A stretch of DNA of 64,000 nucleotides from Clostridium sp. AM49-4BH (GCF_003478335.1 NZ_QUFB01000001.1:1-64000); one strand, 5' to 3'; shown: positions 35,577 to 44,887, numbered from the stretch's first letter. The notes: generated from the sequence alone by a model not told the origin. A program made the numbers and translations.

Positions 35577-37688
35577 ATGGATGTAAGCCAGTATTTAGAA
35601 ATTTTTATCGATGAAACAAAAGAACATTTGCAAACGCTTAGTGATCAGTTGATGATCTTGGAGACAGAGCCGGATAACATGGAAACGATCAATGAGATCT
35701 TCCGTGCAGCGCATTCTTTGAAAGGAATGGCTGGAACAATGGGCTACAAGAGAATGCAGCGTTTGACGCATGACATGGAAAATGTATTTCAGGAGATCAG
35801 AAGCGGTAACATGAAAGTGCAGCCGGAATTGATTGATGTACTGTTCCGTGGACTGGACGCATTGGAAGGCTATTTGGCTAATATTTTGGAATCAGCCGAT
35901 GAGGGTACGGAGGATAATGAAGAAATTATCAACACCTTAAATTCCATTGCGGATAAAGCCAAAGGTGGTACCGGAGAGGTGCCGGCCCCGACACCGACAG
36001 CAGCACCGAGTGATGATAAGTCTGCTGCAAGTGATGGGAATAAAGCGAAATACGAAAACATTCGTATTAGCGATTATGAGAAAGCAACATTTGAAAAAGC
36101 AAAAGAAGAAAATCTCAACATATTAGGAATTACGGTATACTTGCAGGATAGTTGTATATTGAAAGCGGCGAGAGCTTTTTTGGTATTCAAATGTTTGGAA
36201 GAGCTTGGCGAGGTTATGAAAGCCGAGCCGAACGTACAGGATATTGAGGATGAAAAGTTCGATTATGATTTCAGTTTGGTGTACTTTACAAAAGAGTCCG
36301 CCGAGAAAGTAAAAGCAGCAATTGAAAACGTATCGGAGATCAAAGAAGCGGTTGTTGGAACGTTTAAGGTACAATTAGAAGGGGCTGAGGAAGCAGCACA
36401 CGAGGAGTCGGTGCAGACCGCGGGAAAAGAATCAAAGCCAGCGACGAAAACCGAGGACAAACCAAAAGCGCAGGCTGCAGCAGCGACACAGAAGAAACCG
36501 GAAAAGAAAGCAACTTCTAAGGCAAAACCGGCGATTGGTCGTACGGTACGTGTGGATATTGAAAAACTGGATGTTTTGATGAATCTGGTGAGTGAGTTGA
36601 TCATTGCGAAGAATGGATTAGTTTCCAGCAGTGCAACGAATGAACATAGAAACGATAATGGATTTAATGAGCAGATTGAATATTTAGAAAGTGTAACAAC
36701 GAATCTGCATGAGTCTGTTATGAAGGTACGTATGGTGCCGATTGAAAGTGTTTTGAATCGTTTTCCACGTATGGTTCGAGATCTCAGCAAAAAGCTCGAC
36801 AAAAAGATGGAACTTCATATGACGGGTGAGGAAACAGAGTTAGATCGTACCGTTATTGATGAGATCGGAGATCCATTGCAGCATTTGATCCGCAATGCAG
36901 CAGATCATGGCTTGGAATCGAATGAAGAGAGAATTGCACTTGGCAAACCGGAGGTCGGCAACATTTTCCTCGATGCATATCAGGATGGCAATAATGTTAT
37001 TATTGAGGTCCGCGATGATGGTGCCGGCATAAATGTAGATGAGGTACGACAAAAAGCAGTAGATAAAGGAACGATCACAAGCGAACAGGCAGAGTTGATG
37101 TCTGACAAAGAGATCGTTGAATTATTGTTCCGTCCAAGTTTTTCAACATCTGAAAAAATTACAGATATTTCCGGTCGAGGTGTTGGTCTTGATGTCGTTA
37201 AGACAAAGATTGAAGGTCTTGGTGGTAATATTGAATGTAAGAGTGTATTGGGTGAGGGAAGTAGTTTTATTATCCGTCTGCCACTTACACTGGCGATCAT
37301 TCAGGCTCTTATGGTTGAGCTTGGCACAGAAAAATATGCAATTCCGCTTGGTAATATTGAAATGATCGAAGATATTCCGCTTGAGGATATCAAACATGTT
37401 CAGACGAAAGAAGTGATCAATTTACGCGGAAATGTTATTCCGTTGATCCGTCTTGATAATCTTTTAGATGTTGAACCGGTAGAAAACGAGGAAGAGAGTC
37501 TGACGGTTGTTATTGTCCGCAAGGGCGATAAGCAGGCTGGTCTTGTCGTTGACAATTTGATCGGTCAGCAGGAGATTGTTATCAAGTCAATCGGTAATTA
37601 CATTAATTGCAGCAAGATGATAGGTGGTGCAACCATTCTTGGTAATGGAGAGATTGCATTGATTCTTGAAGTAAATGCATTAGTATAG
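35577..37688 (+). CDS. cheA: Chemotaxis histidine kinase CheA
   Basis: 703 aa. P1 Hpt domain with His46 (FRAAHSLKGMAGTMG). P2-like CheY-binding region (about 160-310), an Ala/Lys-rich linker, then the P3 dimer and P4 kinase with N box (HLIRNAADHGLE), G1 (DDGAGIN) and G2 (GRGVGLDVV). The C-terminal P5 CheW-like domain begins near residue 575. The ATG at 35577 lies one base after the cheB stop, with GGGGGTG at 35562-35568; the frame is open within cheB but the Hpt N-terminus sets the start. Confidence 0.97.
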   Translation: MDVSQYLEIFIDETKEHLQTLSDQLMILETEPDNMETINEIFRAAHSLKGMAGTMGYKRMQRLTHDMENVFQEIRSGNMKVQPELIDVLFRGLDALEGYLANILESADEGTEDNEEIINTLNSIADKAKGGTGEVPAPTPTAAPSDDKSAASDGNKAKYENIRISDYEKATFEKAKEENLNILGITVYLQDSCILKAARAFLVFKCLEELGEVMKAEPNVQDIEDEKFDYDFSLVYFTKESAEKVKAAIENVSEIKEAVVGTFKVQLEGAEEAAHEESVQTAGKESKPATKTEDKPKAQAAAATQKKPEKKATSKAKPAIGRTVRVDIEKLDVLMNLVSELIIAKNGLVSSSATNEHRNDNGFNEQIEYLESVTTNLHESVMKVRMVPIESVLNRFPRMVRDLSKKLDKKMELHMTGEETELDRTVIDEIGDPLQHLIRNAADHGLESNEERIALGKPEVGNIFLDAYQDGNNVIIEVRDDGAGINVDEVRQKAVDKGTITSEQAELMSDKEIVELLFRPSFSTSEKITDISGRGVGLDVVKTKIEGLGGNIECKSVLGEGSSFIIRLPLTLAIIQALMVELGTEKYAIPLGNIEMIEDIPLEDIKHVQTKEVINLRGNVIPLIRLDNLLDVEPVENEEESLTVVIVRKGDKQAGLVVDNLIGQQEIVIKSIGNYINCSKMIGGATILGNGEIALILEVNALV

Positions 37689-37701
37689 GGGGAGGTACAT
37701 C

Positions 37702-38181
37702 ATGGAAGAGATAGCAGATATTCAGAACTTAAACGTTGTGGGAGAGAGCAAGCAGTATATAGTGATCAAATTGGATGATGAATATTATGGCATAGATATC
37801 AGTTATGTGGATAATATTGTTCGAAATCAAAGGATCACACGTATACCAAAGGCGCAGAAGTATTTTAAGGGGGTGATCAACCTTCGTGGTGAGATCATTC
37901 CAGTGATGAGCTTGCGGTTGAAATTTGACCTGAAACCGGACGAATATACCAATGCGACACGTATCATTATTATTAAGTTAGAACCGCAGTCTGCTGTAGG
38001 CTTAATTGTGGATGAGGTAAAAGAGGTTTTGACTCTGAGTGAAAATGATATTGAGAAAAATACTGCGATTGATATGAACGATGCTAAAGCACAGTATTTG
38101 AGTGGTATTGGTAAAAATGGTGATAATTTAATATCTTTATTAAATATGTCTAGCGTAATTGTAGGCACAGCAGAAAAATAA
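37702..38181 (+). CDS. cheW: Chemotaxis coupling protein CheW
   Basis: 159-aa adaptor between chemoreceptors and CheA. The CheW pattern is clear: YIVIKLDDEYYGIDISYVDNIV, RIPKAQKYFKGVINLRGEIIPV (core GVINLRGEIIPV), and VGLIVDEVKEVLTL. It is followed by cheC at 31 bp. Confidence 0.96.
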   Translation: MEEIADIQNLNVVGESKQYIVIKLDDEYYGIDISYVDNIVRNQRITRIPKAQKYFKGVINLRGEIIPVMSLRLKFDLKPDEYTNATRIIIIKLEPQSAVGLIVDEVKEVLTLSENDIEKNTAIDMNDAKAQYLSGIGKNGDNLISLLNMSSVIVGTAEK

Positions 38182-38212
38182 ACCAAGGGGCTGACAGAAT
38201 CGAGGTGTGCAT

Positions 38213-38827
38213 ATGACGAACACAGAGGGCTTAGATAATATGAATTTTGATGTACTTACGGAAATTGGCAACATTGGTGCCGGCAATGCGGTCACTGCGT
38301 TGTCGCAAATGATCAATGCAAAAGTTGACATGTATGTTCCACAAGTAAAAATGTTGACATTCCAACAATTAGCTAATGTGATCGGTGGCGAAGAAACATT
38401 GGTTGCGGGAATCATGCTTTCCTTAGAGGGAGACATTGAAGGTTCTATGTTATTTATGCTTGGTTCGGAAGATGCACATCGTTTGGTGGAACAATTGCTT
38501 GGCATGAAGCCGCAAGCGGATGATACTTTTTCAGAAATGGAAATGTCAGCGTTGATGGAACTTGGTAATATTATTACCGGTGCTTACTTATCGGCGATTT
38601 CTAAAATGACAAATTTAACAATATCTCCGTCGGTTCCGTATTTATCTGTCGATATGGCGGGGGCAATTTTGAGTGTGCCCGCCATAGAGTTTGGAAAATT
38701 AGGTGATCAGGCACTTTTGATCGAGTCACGATTTCGAGACATGGATGTAGATATTAGTGGTTATTTTATTATGATTCCAACGCTGGATTCTTATGATTCT
38801 ATCATGCGGGCATTAGGGATTAGTTGA
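38213..38827 (+). CDS. cheC: CheY-P phosphatase CheC
   Basis: 204 aa with two repeats of the CheC active-site helix, each with E-x2-N (TEIGNIGAGNAVTAL and MELGNIITGAYLSAI). It dephosphorylates CheY-P and binds CheD, whose gene follows. The ATG at 38213 follows GAGGTG at 38202-38207; a GTG at 38207 overlaps that site and is unlikely. With FliY this gives the operon two CheC-family phosphatases. Confidence 0.95.
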   Translation: MTNTEGLDNMNFDVLTEIGNIGAGNAVTALSQMINAKVDMYVPQVKMLTFQQLANVIGGEETLVAGIMLSLEGDIEGSMLFMLGSEDAHRLVEQLLGMKPQADDTFSEMEMSALMELGNIITGAYLSAISKMTNLTISPSVPYLSVDMAGAILSVPAIEFGKLGDQALLIESRFRDMDVDISGYFIMIPTLDSYDSIMRALGIS

Positions 38828-38860
38828 TAGAGATCAGCAAAGGAAGATTGCTGGAAAGGT

Positions 38861-39358
38861 ATGGTTGCCACTATGGGAGAAATGATAAAAGTTGGAATGG
38901 CTGACTTAAATATATGTATAGCTCCGGATGCGTTGACAACGCTGGGACTGGGGTCTTGTGTTGGTGTGGCTTTGTACGATGCACAGATGCGGATTGCCGG
39001 GCTTGTACATATTATGCTTCCGGACAGCAGTAAAGTACGTCAAAATGAAAATAAGGCGAAATTTGCAGATACCGGCATTGAATTGCTGATCGAACGCATG
39101 AAAGAGAGAGGGGCTGCTGTTAATCGTCTAACAGCTAAAATTGCAGGAGGCGCGCAGATGTTTGCATTTAAGTCAGATAATGATATGCTGCGTGTTGGAC
39201 AGCGGAACGTTGAAGCAGTTAAACAAAAGTTAGCACAATTAAATATTAAGATCCTGGCAGAGGATACCGGCTTGAATTACGGAAGAACAGTTGAGTTTTA
39301 TCCGGCTAACGGTGATTTTGTAATTAAATCTGTTGGAAAACCGGTACAGACGATCTAG
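38861..39358 (+). CDS. cheD: Chemoreceptor glutamine deamidase CheD
   Basis: 165 aa. Catalytic Cys33 lies in LGLGSCVGVALYD and the active-site histidine in AGLVHIMLPDS. The AKIAGGAQMF motif is also present. It deamidates receptor glutamines and stimulates CheC. The ATG at 38861 follows GGAAAGG closely; an ATG at 38873 (MGEMIKVGMADL) is an equally credible start. Confidence 0.95.
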   Translation: MVATMGEMIKVGMADLNICIAPDALTTLGLGSCVGVALYDAQMRIAGLVHIMLPDSSKVRQNENKAKFADTGIELLIERMKERGAAVNRLTAKIAGGAQMFAFKSDNDMLRVGQRNVEAVKQKLAQLNIKILAEDTGLNYGRTVEFYPANGDFVIKSVGKPVQTI

Positions 39359-39374
39359 GGAAGGAGACTTTTTG

Positions 39375-39677
39375 GTGAAGGCAGAATTTATTCCAAAAGT
39401 GATCACATTACTGGCAGGTGCAGTAGTGTGTATTGTAGCTATTGTGAAACAGATGGATGTGACTTACAGCCTGGAAGTGCTGTTAGCGACATTGATCGTC
39501 TTTTATATTATTGGGATCATTGCACAAAAAATTATTTTGAAAGTGGAGCAGAGTAATCGCTTTATCCGAAGCAAACGTGATGAAGAATTGCGAGAGCAGG
39601 AAAAAGAGCAGCAAGAACAACAGGATGAGCAGACACAAACAGGGGAACAGACTGATTCTGACCAGGAAGAACCATAA
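39375..39677 (+). CDS. Small two-helix membrane protein of the flagellar operon
   Basis: 100-aa protein with two hydrophobic helices (VITLLAGAVVCIVAIVKQ; LEVLLATLIVFYIIGIIAQ) and a highly charged Glu/Gln-rich tail (EQEKEQQEQQDEQTQTG). I do not recognise a named family. Placement between cheD and sigD recurs for small membrane proteins in clostridial fla operons. The GTG at 39375 follows AAGGAG at 39361-39366. Confidence 0.7.
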   Translation: MKAEFIPKVITLLAGAVVCIVAIVKQMDVTYSLEVLLATLIVFYIIGIIAQKIILKVEQSNRFIRSKRDEELREQEKEQQEQQDEQTQTGEQTDSDQEEP

Positions 39678-39730
39678 AATATTTTATAAACGGGAATGGT
39701 GGTTAGTTGCAGGAGGGATGGAGTTACTCG

Positions 39731-40504
39731 ATGGACGAGAAAAAAAGGATTGCCCTTTGGGAAGAATATGCCCGTACAAAGAGCAGCAAGATTCGCGAAA
39801 AACTAATTTTGGAATATGCCGGTTTGGTCAAGATTGTTGCCGGAAGACTGGGAATGTATTTGGGTTATACTGTAGAGTATGATGATTTGGTGGGATATGG
39901 TATCTTTGGTCTGATCGATGCGATCGACAAGTTTGAACTGTCCAAAGGTGTAAAATTTGAGACGTATGCCAGCCTTCGAATACGTGGTGCAATTATTGAT
40001 CAGATCCGAAAGATGGATTGGATCCCGCGTACAATCCGTCAAAAACAAAAAAAGATAGAGACAGCCATGCAGGAGCTGGAGCGAGAGCTGGGAAGAACAC
40101 CTAACAGTGAGGAATTGGCGGAATATTTAGAGGTTACAGTAGAAGAAGTAGAACAGATGATCTCGCAGGCTAACTTATCCAACTTGATTTCTTTGGATGA
40201 GTATTTAGAGCAGGGGAGTGATGTTTATACAGAACCTAGTGGGCGCCCGAGGTTTGACCAGCCGGAACAGGTTGTAGATCGACAGGAAACAAAGCGTATT
40301 CTTGCAGAAGCGATTGATAAACTGACGGAAAAAGAGCAGAAAGTAATTGCGCTGTATTATTTTGAAGAGCTTACGCTCAAGGAGATCAGTAATGTGTTGG
40401 AGGTTTCGGAATCCAGAGTCTCACAATTACATACTAAAGCTTTAAAAAAGATGAAAGAACGCTTGGGAGACCAAATAGATCTGTTTGGAATAGGAAACAT
40501 ATAG
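39731..40504 (+). CDS. sigD: Flagellar sigma factor SigD (FliA, sigma-28)
   Basis: Directs late flagellar genes such as flagellin and chemoreceptors. 257 aa with region 2 (LEYAGLVKIVAGRLGM, DLVGYGIFGLIDAIDKFEL, TYASLRIRGAIIDQIRKMDWIPR), the FliA-typical region 3, and region 4 (LTEKEQKVIALYYFEELTLKEI, SESRVSQLHTKALKKMK). The ATG at 39731 follows GGAG at 39719-39722. It closes the main fla/che operon and is followed by a terminator. No anti-sigma factor FlgM is visible here. Confidence 0.97.
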   Translation: MDEKKRIALWEEYARTKSSKIREKLILEYAGLVKIVAGRLGMYLGYTVEYDDLVGYGIFGLIDAIDKFELSKGVKFETYASLRIRGAIIDQIRKMDWIPRTIRQKQKKIETAMQELERELGRTPNSEELAEYLEVTVEEVEQMISQANLSNLISLDEYLEQGSDVYTEPSGRPRFDQPEQVVDRQETKRILAEAIDKLTEKEQKVIALYYFEELTLKEISNVLEVSESRVSQLHTKALKKMKERLGDQIDLFGIGNI

Positions 40505-40549
40505 ACGAGGAGTACAGATCGGATTCATCCATTTGTAGCCCTCGTTTTT
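40505..40549 (+). terminator. Terminator after sigD
   Basis: ACGAGG (40505-40510) pairs with CCTCGT (40540-40545), with AGTACA/TGTA able to extend the stem inward, followed by a short run of T. The loop is large, so it may be partial. Confidence 0.55.
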
Positions 40550-40649
40550 CATTGCAGCAATAAAGACGATGTATTAATGGTACTTGAATCTGTTTTTGTG
40601 GTACAAGGCCAAAACACAGAACGTCGTGGGCTGAGGAAGGAGTGTGAAT

Positions 40650-42260
40650 ATGAAAAGAAATGCATATTTTCGACTAATACACAAAGCAGATGGCATTTTT
40701 TTGCAGAGTTTTGTATCACAAGAAGGTGGAAAAGAGCTTTCTGTAGACGACGTGATCTGGTATTTAGATCAGAAAAAATACGCAGAAAATGTCTCTTCGT
40801 TGGAAGTTCAGGACTTTGTGCAGCGTTCAGTTATAGGTCAGACACTTTTGAAAGTATCGGATAATTCTGAGGCGTTGCCAGAGAATGAAATGGTACGTAT
40901 TACAATAGATCCGCATAGTTATCTGGCAAAGATCCGATTGTATCCGTCCTCTGATAAGGGATCACGTCTGACCGAAGAAAATGTGTTATCTCTGCTTGCA
41001 CAGAATGATGTGCATCACGGCATTTTAATGCAAAACCTTACATTGCTTCTTAAGGCAGAACTATACTGTACGGATGTATTGATCGCAAAAGCTGTGCTTC
41101 CGGTGCAGGGAAAGTGCGCTAGTATCACATATCATTTTGATGTACAGAAAACGAACACTCCAACGATGAAGGAAGATGGTTCGGTAGATTTTCATAGGCT
41201 GGATATGATCGAGCGTGTTGAAAAGGGACAGCTTCTTGCAACGTTGACGCCGGAAACAGCACCGATTCCGGGAACGGACGTTCGCGGAAATGTGATACAA
41301 CCTGCAAAATTAACGCCAGTTGTACTCAAGCATGGTAAAAACATACACTTATCAGAAGATCAGTTGGAAATGTATGCGGATTGTGCCGGAAATGTTACAC
41401 TGGTGAATGATACCGTGTTTGTTTCCAATGTCTATGAAGTTCCGGCAGATGTCGGGACATCCACCGGAGATATTGATTATGATGGCAGCGTTGAGGTGAG
41501 GGGTAATGTGTTGACCGGTTACACGGTAAAAGCAACCGGAGATATTACGGTAAATGGTGCGGTTGAGGGAGCAACTTTAATCAGTGGTGGTAAAATTGTC
41601 ATAAAGCGTGGAATGCAAGGCATGGAAAAAGGCGTTATGAGGGCCGGGGGAGATATCATTTCTAATTTTATTGAAAGTTCCAAGGTACATGCAAGTGGAA
41701 GAATTATCACCGATGCGATCATGCACAGTGATGTGGAGGCTGCAGATGAAATTATTGTCAATGGCAAGCGCGGATTGATCGTCGGCGGAAAGATCCATTC
41801 GGGGCTCAAGATCACGATGAAGACAGCAGGATCTACCATGGGGACCCAGACGGAACTGGAGATTGGAATAGATCCCACGCTTTTAGAGCGCTATCGATGT
41901 ATTGAAAGGGATATGGAAAAAATTTCTGCAGAACGTGATACACTGTTGCAAAATATTGATATTCTCAAAAAACGCCTGAAATCTAACGGCAAGCTCGATG
42001 AGGATAAATTAACATTGTTAAAATCATCGGCAAAGCGTGTTCAGGAGATTGGACCACTGATTGTGCAGATGTCGGAGGAATACGATGAGCTGGAGGAAGA
42101 AATTGAATCCACACAAAATGGTGGACGTATTGTTATATCTGAAGTTGCATATCCTGGTGTGAAAATGACCATTGCAAATGTGTCCAGTTTCATCCATAAT
42201 GAAACTAAACATAGCGCATTTGTTCGCGATGGAGCAGAAATACGCGTACGTGCGATCTGA
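40650..42260 (+). CDS. FapA family protein (DUF342)
   Basis: 536 aa. It has the DUF342/FapA layout: a variable N-terminus, the turn GQLLATLTPETAPIPGTDVRGN (core TPETAPIPGTDVRGN), a right-handed parallel beta-helix (GTSTGDIDYDGSVEVRGNVLTGYTVKATGDITVNGAVEGA, in part GDITVNGAVEGA), and a long coiled coil (about residues 415-490). FapA-like proteins affect flagellar placement in Vibrio; in Firmicutes the role is less known. Its position right after sigD supports a flagellar link. The ATG at 40650 follows GGAAGGAG. Confidence 0.82.
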   Translation: MKRNAYFRLIHKADGIFLQSFVSQEGGKELSVDDVIWYLDQKKYAENVSSLEVQDFVQRSVIGQTLLKVSDNSEALPENEMVRITIDPHSYLAKIRLYPSSDKGSRLTEENVLSLLAQNDVHHGILMQNLTLLLKAELYCTDVLIAKAVLPVQGKCASITYHFDVQKTNTPTMKEDGSVDFHRLDMIERVEKGQLLATLTPETAPIPGTDVRGNVIQPAKLTPVVLKHGKNIHLSEDQLEMYADCAGNVTLVNDTVFVSNVYEVPADVGTSTGDIDYDGSVEVRGNVLTGYTVKATGDITVNGAVEGATLISGGKIVIKRGMQGMEKGVMRAGGDIISNFIESSKVHASGRIITDAIMHSDVEAADEIIVNGKRGLIVGGKIHSGLKITMKTAGSTMGTQTELEIGIDPTLLERYRCIERDMEKISAERDTLLQNIDILKKRLKSNGKLDEDKLTLLKSSAKRVQEIGPLIVQMSEEYDELEEEIESTQNGGRIVISEVAYPGVKMTIANVSSFIHNETKHSAFVRDGAEIRVRAI

Positions 42261-42352
42261 TCTATCCGTCAAGTTTGTTTTTGTGAACAACACACAATGA
42301 AAAGGGATACCTGTAGCTTATTGCCTGCAGCTGGAAAGGATGAGTGATCATT

Positions 42353-42652
42353 ATGTCATTAACACTTGATTATGTTTCGATGCCACCGAAATCACAAGAA
42401 ATATCACAAATACAAAATGCAGAACAGATTCGTTACGAACATGGTCAGCAGGAGATGGCGGCGCAGTTCCAACAGTCAGTTAAGAATCAGTCGGAGCAGA
42501 CGATACGCAGGGCTAAGGCGGAAAATGAGCCGAATCGTTATGATGATGAAGAGCGTAAGCGTAGACAGAAGCATTCGGGCAAACAAAAGAATAATTCGTC
42601 TGACAACAAGAAAGAAACGAAAAAAGAACCGCATTTTGACATGCGCATTTGA
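42353..42652 (+). CDS. Small charged protein, unknown function
   Basis: 99 aa, no family recognised. The N-terminal third is MSLTLDYVSMPPKSQEISQI. The rest is Gln/Glu/Lys-rich, with a disordered-looking Lys/Asn tail (KQKNNSSDNKKETKKE). It lies between the FapA-like gene and a coiled-coil gene and is probably part of the same transcript. An in-frame GTG at 42344 is also possible; the ATG at 42353 has GGAAAGGA 12 bp upstream. Confidence 0.6.
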   Translation: MSLTLDYVSMPPKSQEISQIQNAEQIRYEHGQQEMAAQFQQSVKNQSEQTIRRAKAENEPNRYDDEERKRRQKHSGKQKNNSSDNKKETKKEPHFDMRI

Positions 42653-42674
42653 GAAGAAAGGTAGAAAAAGTAAA

Positions 42675-43376
42675 ATGATTTTTTTGGAAATAGTAATGAT
42701 CGTGATTGGACTTGGTGCTATTATTTATAGCACAAAAATTACGGATGGTGTGGAGAGTTCAGATATTAAAAGTGTTGTTGATGGGCAGGATCAGATGGAG
42801 CAGCTCCGTCATAAAATAGAGCAGTTTAATGAAGAAATCACACGCAAACAGGAAGAGAAACTAGAGGATACATCGGAAAAAATGAATACGATCTCAAACG
42901 AAAAGATTATGGGGATCAGCGAATATTCAGATCAAGTGATTGATAAAATTGAGAAAAATCATGCAGAAGTTGTATTTTTGTATGATATGTTAAATGAGAA
43001 ACAGGCAGAGATTCAAAAACTGATTCACGAAGCAGATTCCTCGAAAGTTCAGTTTCAGGATGAACTTGCAAAGTCTTATCAAAATGTGAAGGACATTGTG
43101 GATCCGGTAGAGGTAAGTGGAAAAGATGCAAAAAAGACCGGTAACGAACAGTCTGATAGTGATCTTTCAGAGGAAGATTATGATCTGCAAAAGCTGAGTG
43201 ACAAAGAGAGACAGGCTTTTGACGAAGAATTTTCTATGCAGAAAGAAGAGAAAAAAGTTAATCATAATGAGGAGATACTCGCACTTCATGACAAGGGATA
43301 TTCCATCTTAGAGATTTCTAAAATGTTAGAAATGGGACAGGGCGAGGTCAAATTTGTATTAGATATGTACGCATAG
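42675..43376 (+). CDS. Membrane-anchored coiled-coil protein (DUF6115-like)
   Basis: 233 aa. One N-terminal membrane helix (MIFLEIVMIVIGLGAIIYS), a long coiled coil (about residues 40-130), and a C-terminal helix-turn-helix-like end (NEEILALHDKGYSILEISKMLEMGQGEVKFVLDMY). This end is characteristic of small proteins near flagellar genes in Clostridia (DUF6115 type). The ATG at 42675 gives the membrane-helix start; the frame is open upstream inside the preceding gene but that part is an overlapping frame. Function is unknown. Confidence 0.75.
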   Translation: MIFLEIVMIVIGLGAIIYSTKITDGVESSDIKSVVDGQDQMEQLRHKIEQFNEEITRKQEEKLEDTSEKMNTISNEKIMGISEYSDQVIDKIEKNHAEVVFLYDMLNEKQAEIQKLIHEADSSKVQFQDELAKSYQNVKDIVDPVEVSGKDAKKTGNEQSDSDLSEEDYDLQKLSDKERQAFDEEFSMQKEEKKVNHNEEILALHDKGYSILEISKMLEMGQGEVKFVLDMYA

Positions 43377-43405
43377 CATTGAGAGCGATCATGGAGGAAA
43401 AACAG

Positions 43406-44023
43406 ATGAAACATAAAAAAACATTTTGGAGAGGTTTTGGAGCCGGTGTCCTTTTCGCGACAGTTATTTTGGGCATTTCGTGTTTGCTCAGAACATCGGA
43501 TGCGCAGGTGGTAGCTCGCGCAAAGAAACTTGGTATGGTCTATGAAACCTCTGATAGCAACGCATTGGCGTTAAAATCCAAAGATCAGGAGCAGAAAGCA
43601 ACGAAAGAGCCGGAACAGACGGACGCTGCTGCAACGCAAAAGCCGGTGCAGAGCATAGAGCCGGCCGCTAGTGAAGATCCATCCAAAGTGCCAACGCCGG
43701 AACCATTGGGAGATTCAGGAAATGACACGCAAACCAAGAAAGCTTCAACTAAGAAATCTATTGACAATGATAAAACTATGCAGAATGAGAAAAAGAAGAT
43801 GGAGAAAGAAGTCAAAAGTTCTGCTAAAAAGTTAAAGATCGTATCGGGTGATATGTCACAGACTGTTAGCAAAAAACTAGAGCGGCTGGGAATTATTGAT
43901 GATGCCGAATCGTTTGATAATTACATGAATCGTAATGGATACAGTCAAAATATCACGGTGGGATCGTTTTCTATCTCGCCGGATGACACATATCGGGATA
44001 TTGCAAAGAAGATTACTAAATAA
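43406..44023 (+). CDS. MltG-like N-terminal domain protein
   Basis: 205 aa: a membrane helix (GFGAGVLFATVILGISCLL), a low-complexity linker rich in Ala/Thr/Pro/Lys, and a 60-residue C-terminal domain (IVSGDMSQTVSKKLERLGI ... YRDIAKKIT). This domain resembles the LysM-like first domain of the lytic transglycosylase MltG (YceG). The MltG catalytic domain is absent, so it may bind peptidoglycan only. The ATG at 43406 follows GGAGG at 43393-43397. It sits just after the flagellar-tail genes, so a role in wall passage of the flagellum is conceivable but unproven. Confidence 0.65.
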   Translation: MKHKKTFWRGFGAGVLFATVILGISCLLRTSDAQVVARAKKLGMVYETSDSNALALKSKDQEQKATKEPEQTDAAATQKPVQSIEPAASEDPSKVPTPEPLGDSGNDTQTKKASTKKSIDNDKTMQNEKKKMEKEVKSSAKKLKIVSGDMSQTVSKKLERLGIIDDAESFDNYMNRNGYSQNITVGSFSISPDDTYRDIAKKITK

Positions 44024-44101
44024 ATTTGCATCAGACAGAAGATACGATGTGTTCTCATGTATTATATAAATGCTATTGGATAACAGGAAGGTAGGATCAA
44101 T

Positions 44102-44887
44102 ATGAAATTTAGACCGTGTATAGATATTCACAATGGATCGGTTAAGCAGATTGTCGGCGGGACATTGAGTGACCGCGGAAATCAGGCAGAGGATAACTTT
44201 GTGTCTGAATACGATGCTGCCTTTTACGCCAATATGTATCGTGAAGATGGACTGACAGGGGGACACATTATTTTATTAAATAAAGCGGATAGTGAATATT
44301 ATGAAGCAGATCTGGCACAGGCAAAAGAAGCATTGACAGCGTTTCCGAGGGGGCTGCAGATTGGCGGTGGTGTGAACTTACAAAATGCGGAGTCCTTTTT
44401 GGATATGCAGGCAAGTCATGTGATCGTTACGTCTTTTGTGTTTCGGGATGGCAGGATCGATTGGGATCATCTGAAACAATTAGTATCCCTGGTAGGACGA
44501 GAACATTTGGTGTTGGATCTTAGCTGCCGGTTTGTTCAAGATGACTATTATATTGTGACAGACCGTTGGCAGAAGGTTACAAAACAGCATTTTTCTGTCG
44601 AAACATTAGAAATGCTGTCGGAATATTGTGATGAATTTCTAGTGCATGCTGTTGATGTTGAAGGGAAAACTTCAGGAGTTGAAAAGCAGGTGATCCAGCG
44701 AATGGGCCAATTTCAAGGGTGTCCAATGACTTATGCAGGTGGTATACACAGTCCGCAGGATTTACAGTATATTGCAAAAGCTGCGAATGAAACGGTGGAT
44801 TATACTATCGGTAGCGCATTGGATCTGTTTGGAGGATCGATCGCCTATAAAAGCATTGTATCCGGTGAATTTGCGGGTGCGATGTAA
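44102..44887 (+). CDS. hisA: HisA-type isomerase, eukaryotic HIS6-like
   Basis: Phosphoribosylformimino-AICAR-P isomerase of histidine synthesis, 261 aa. The TIM-barrel family N-terminus RPCIDIHNGSVKQIVGG and the barrel motifs LQIGGGVNLQNAESFLDM, LVLDLSCRF and MTYAGGIHSPQDL are seen. The pattern, with long inserts such as DDYYIVTDRWQKVT, follows the fungal/plant HIS6 type rather than standard bacterial HisA. It is not next to other his genes. Active-site Asp9 and the Asp in LDLSCR fit isomerase function. The ATG follows GGAAGG. Confidence 0.85.
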   Translation: MKFRPCIDIHNGSVKQIVGGTLSDRGNQAEDNFVSEYDAAFYANMYREDGLTGGHIILLNKADSEYYEADLAQAKEALTAFPRGLQIGGGVNLQNAESFLDMQASHVIVTSFVFRDGRIDWDHLKQLVSLVGREHLVLDLSCRFVQDDYYIVTDRWQKVTKQHFSVETLEMLSEYCDEFLVHAVDVEGKTSGVEKQVIQRMGQFQGCPMTYAGGIHSPQDLQYIAKAANETVDYTIGSALDLFGGSIAYKSIVSGEFAGAM

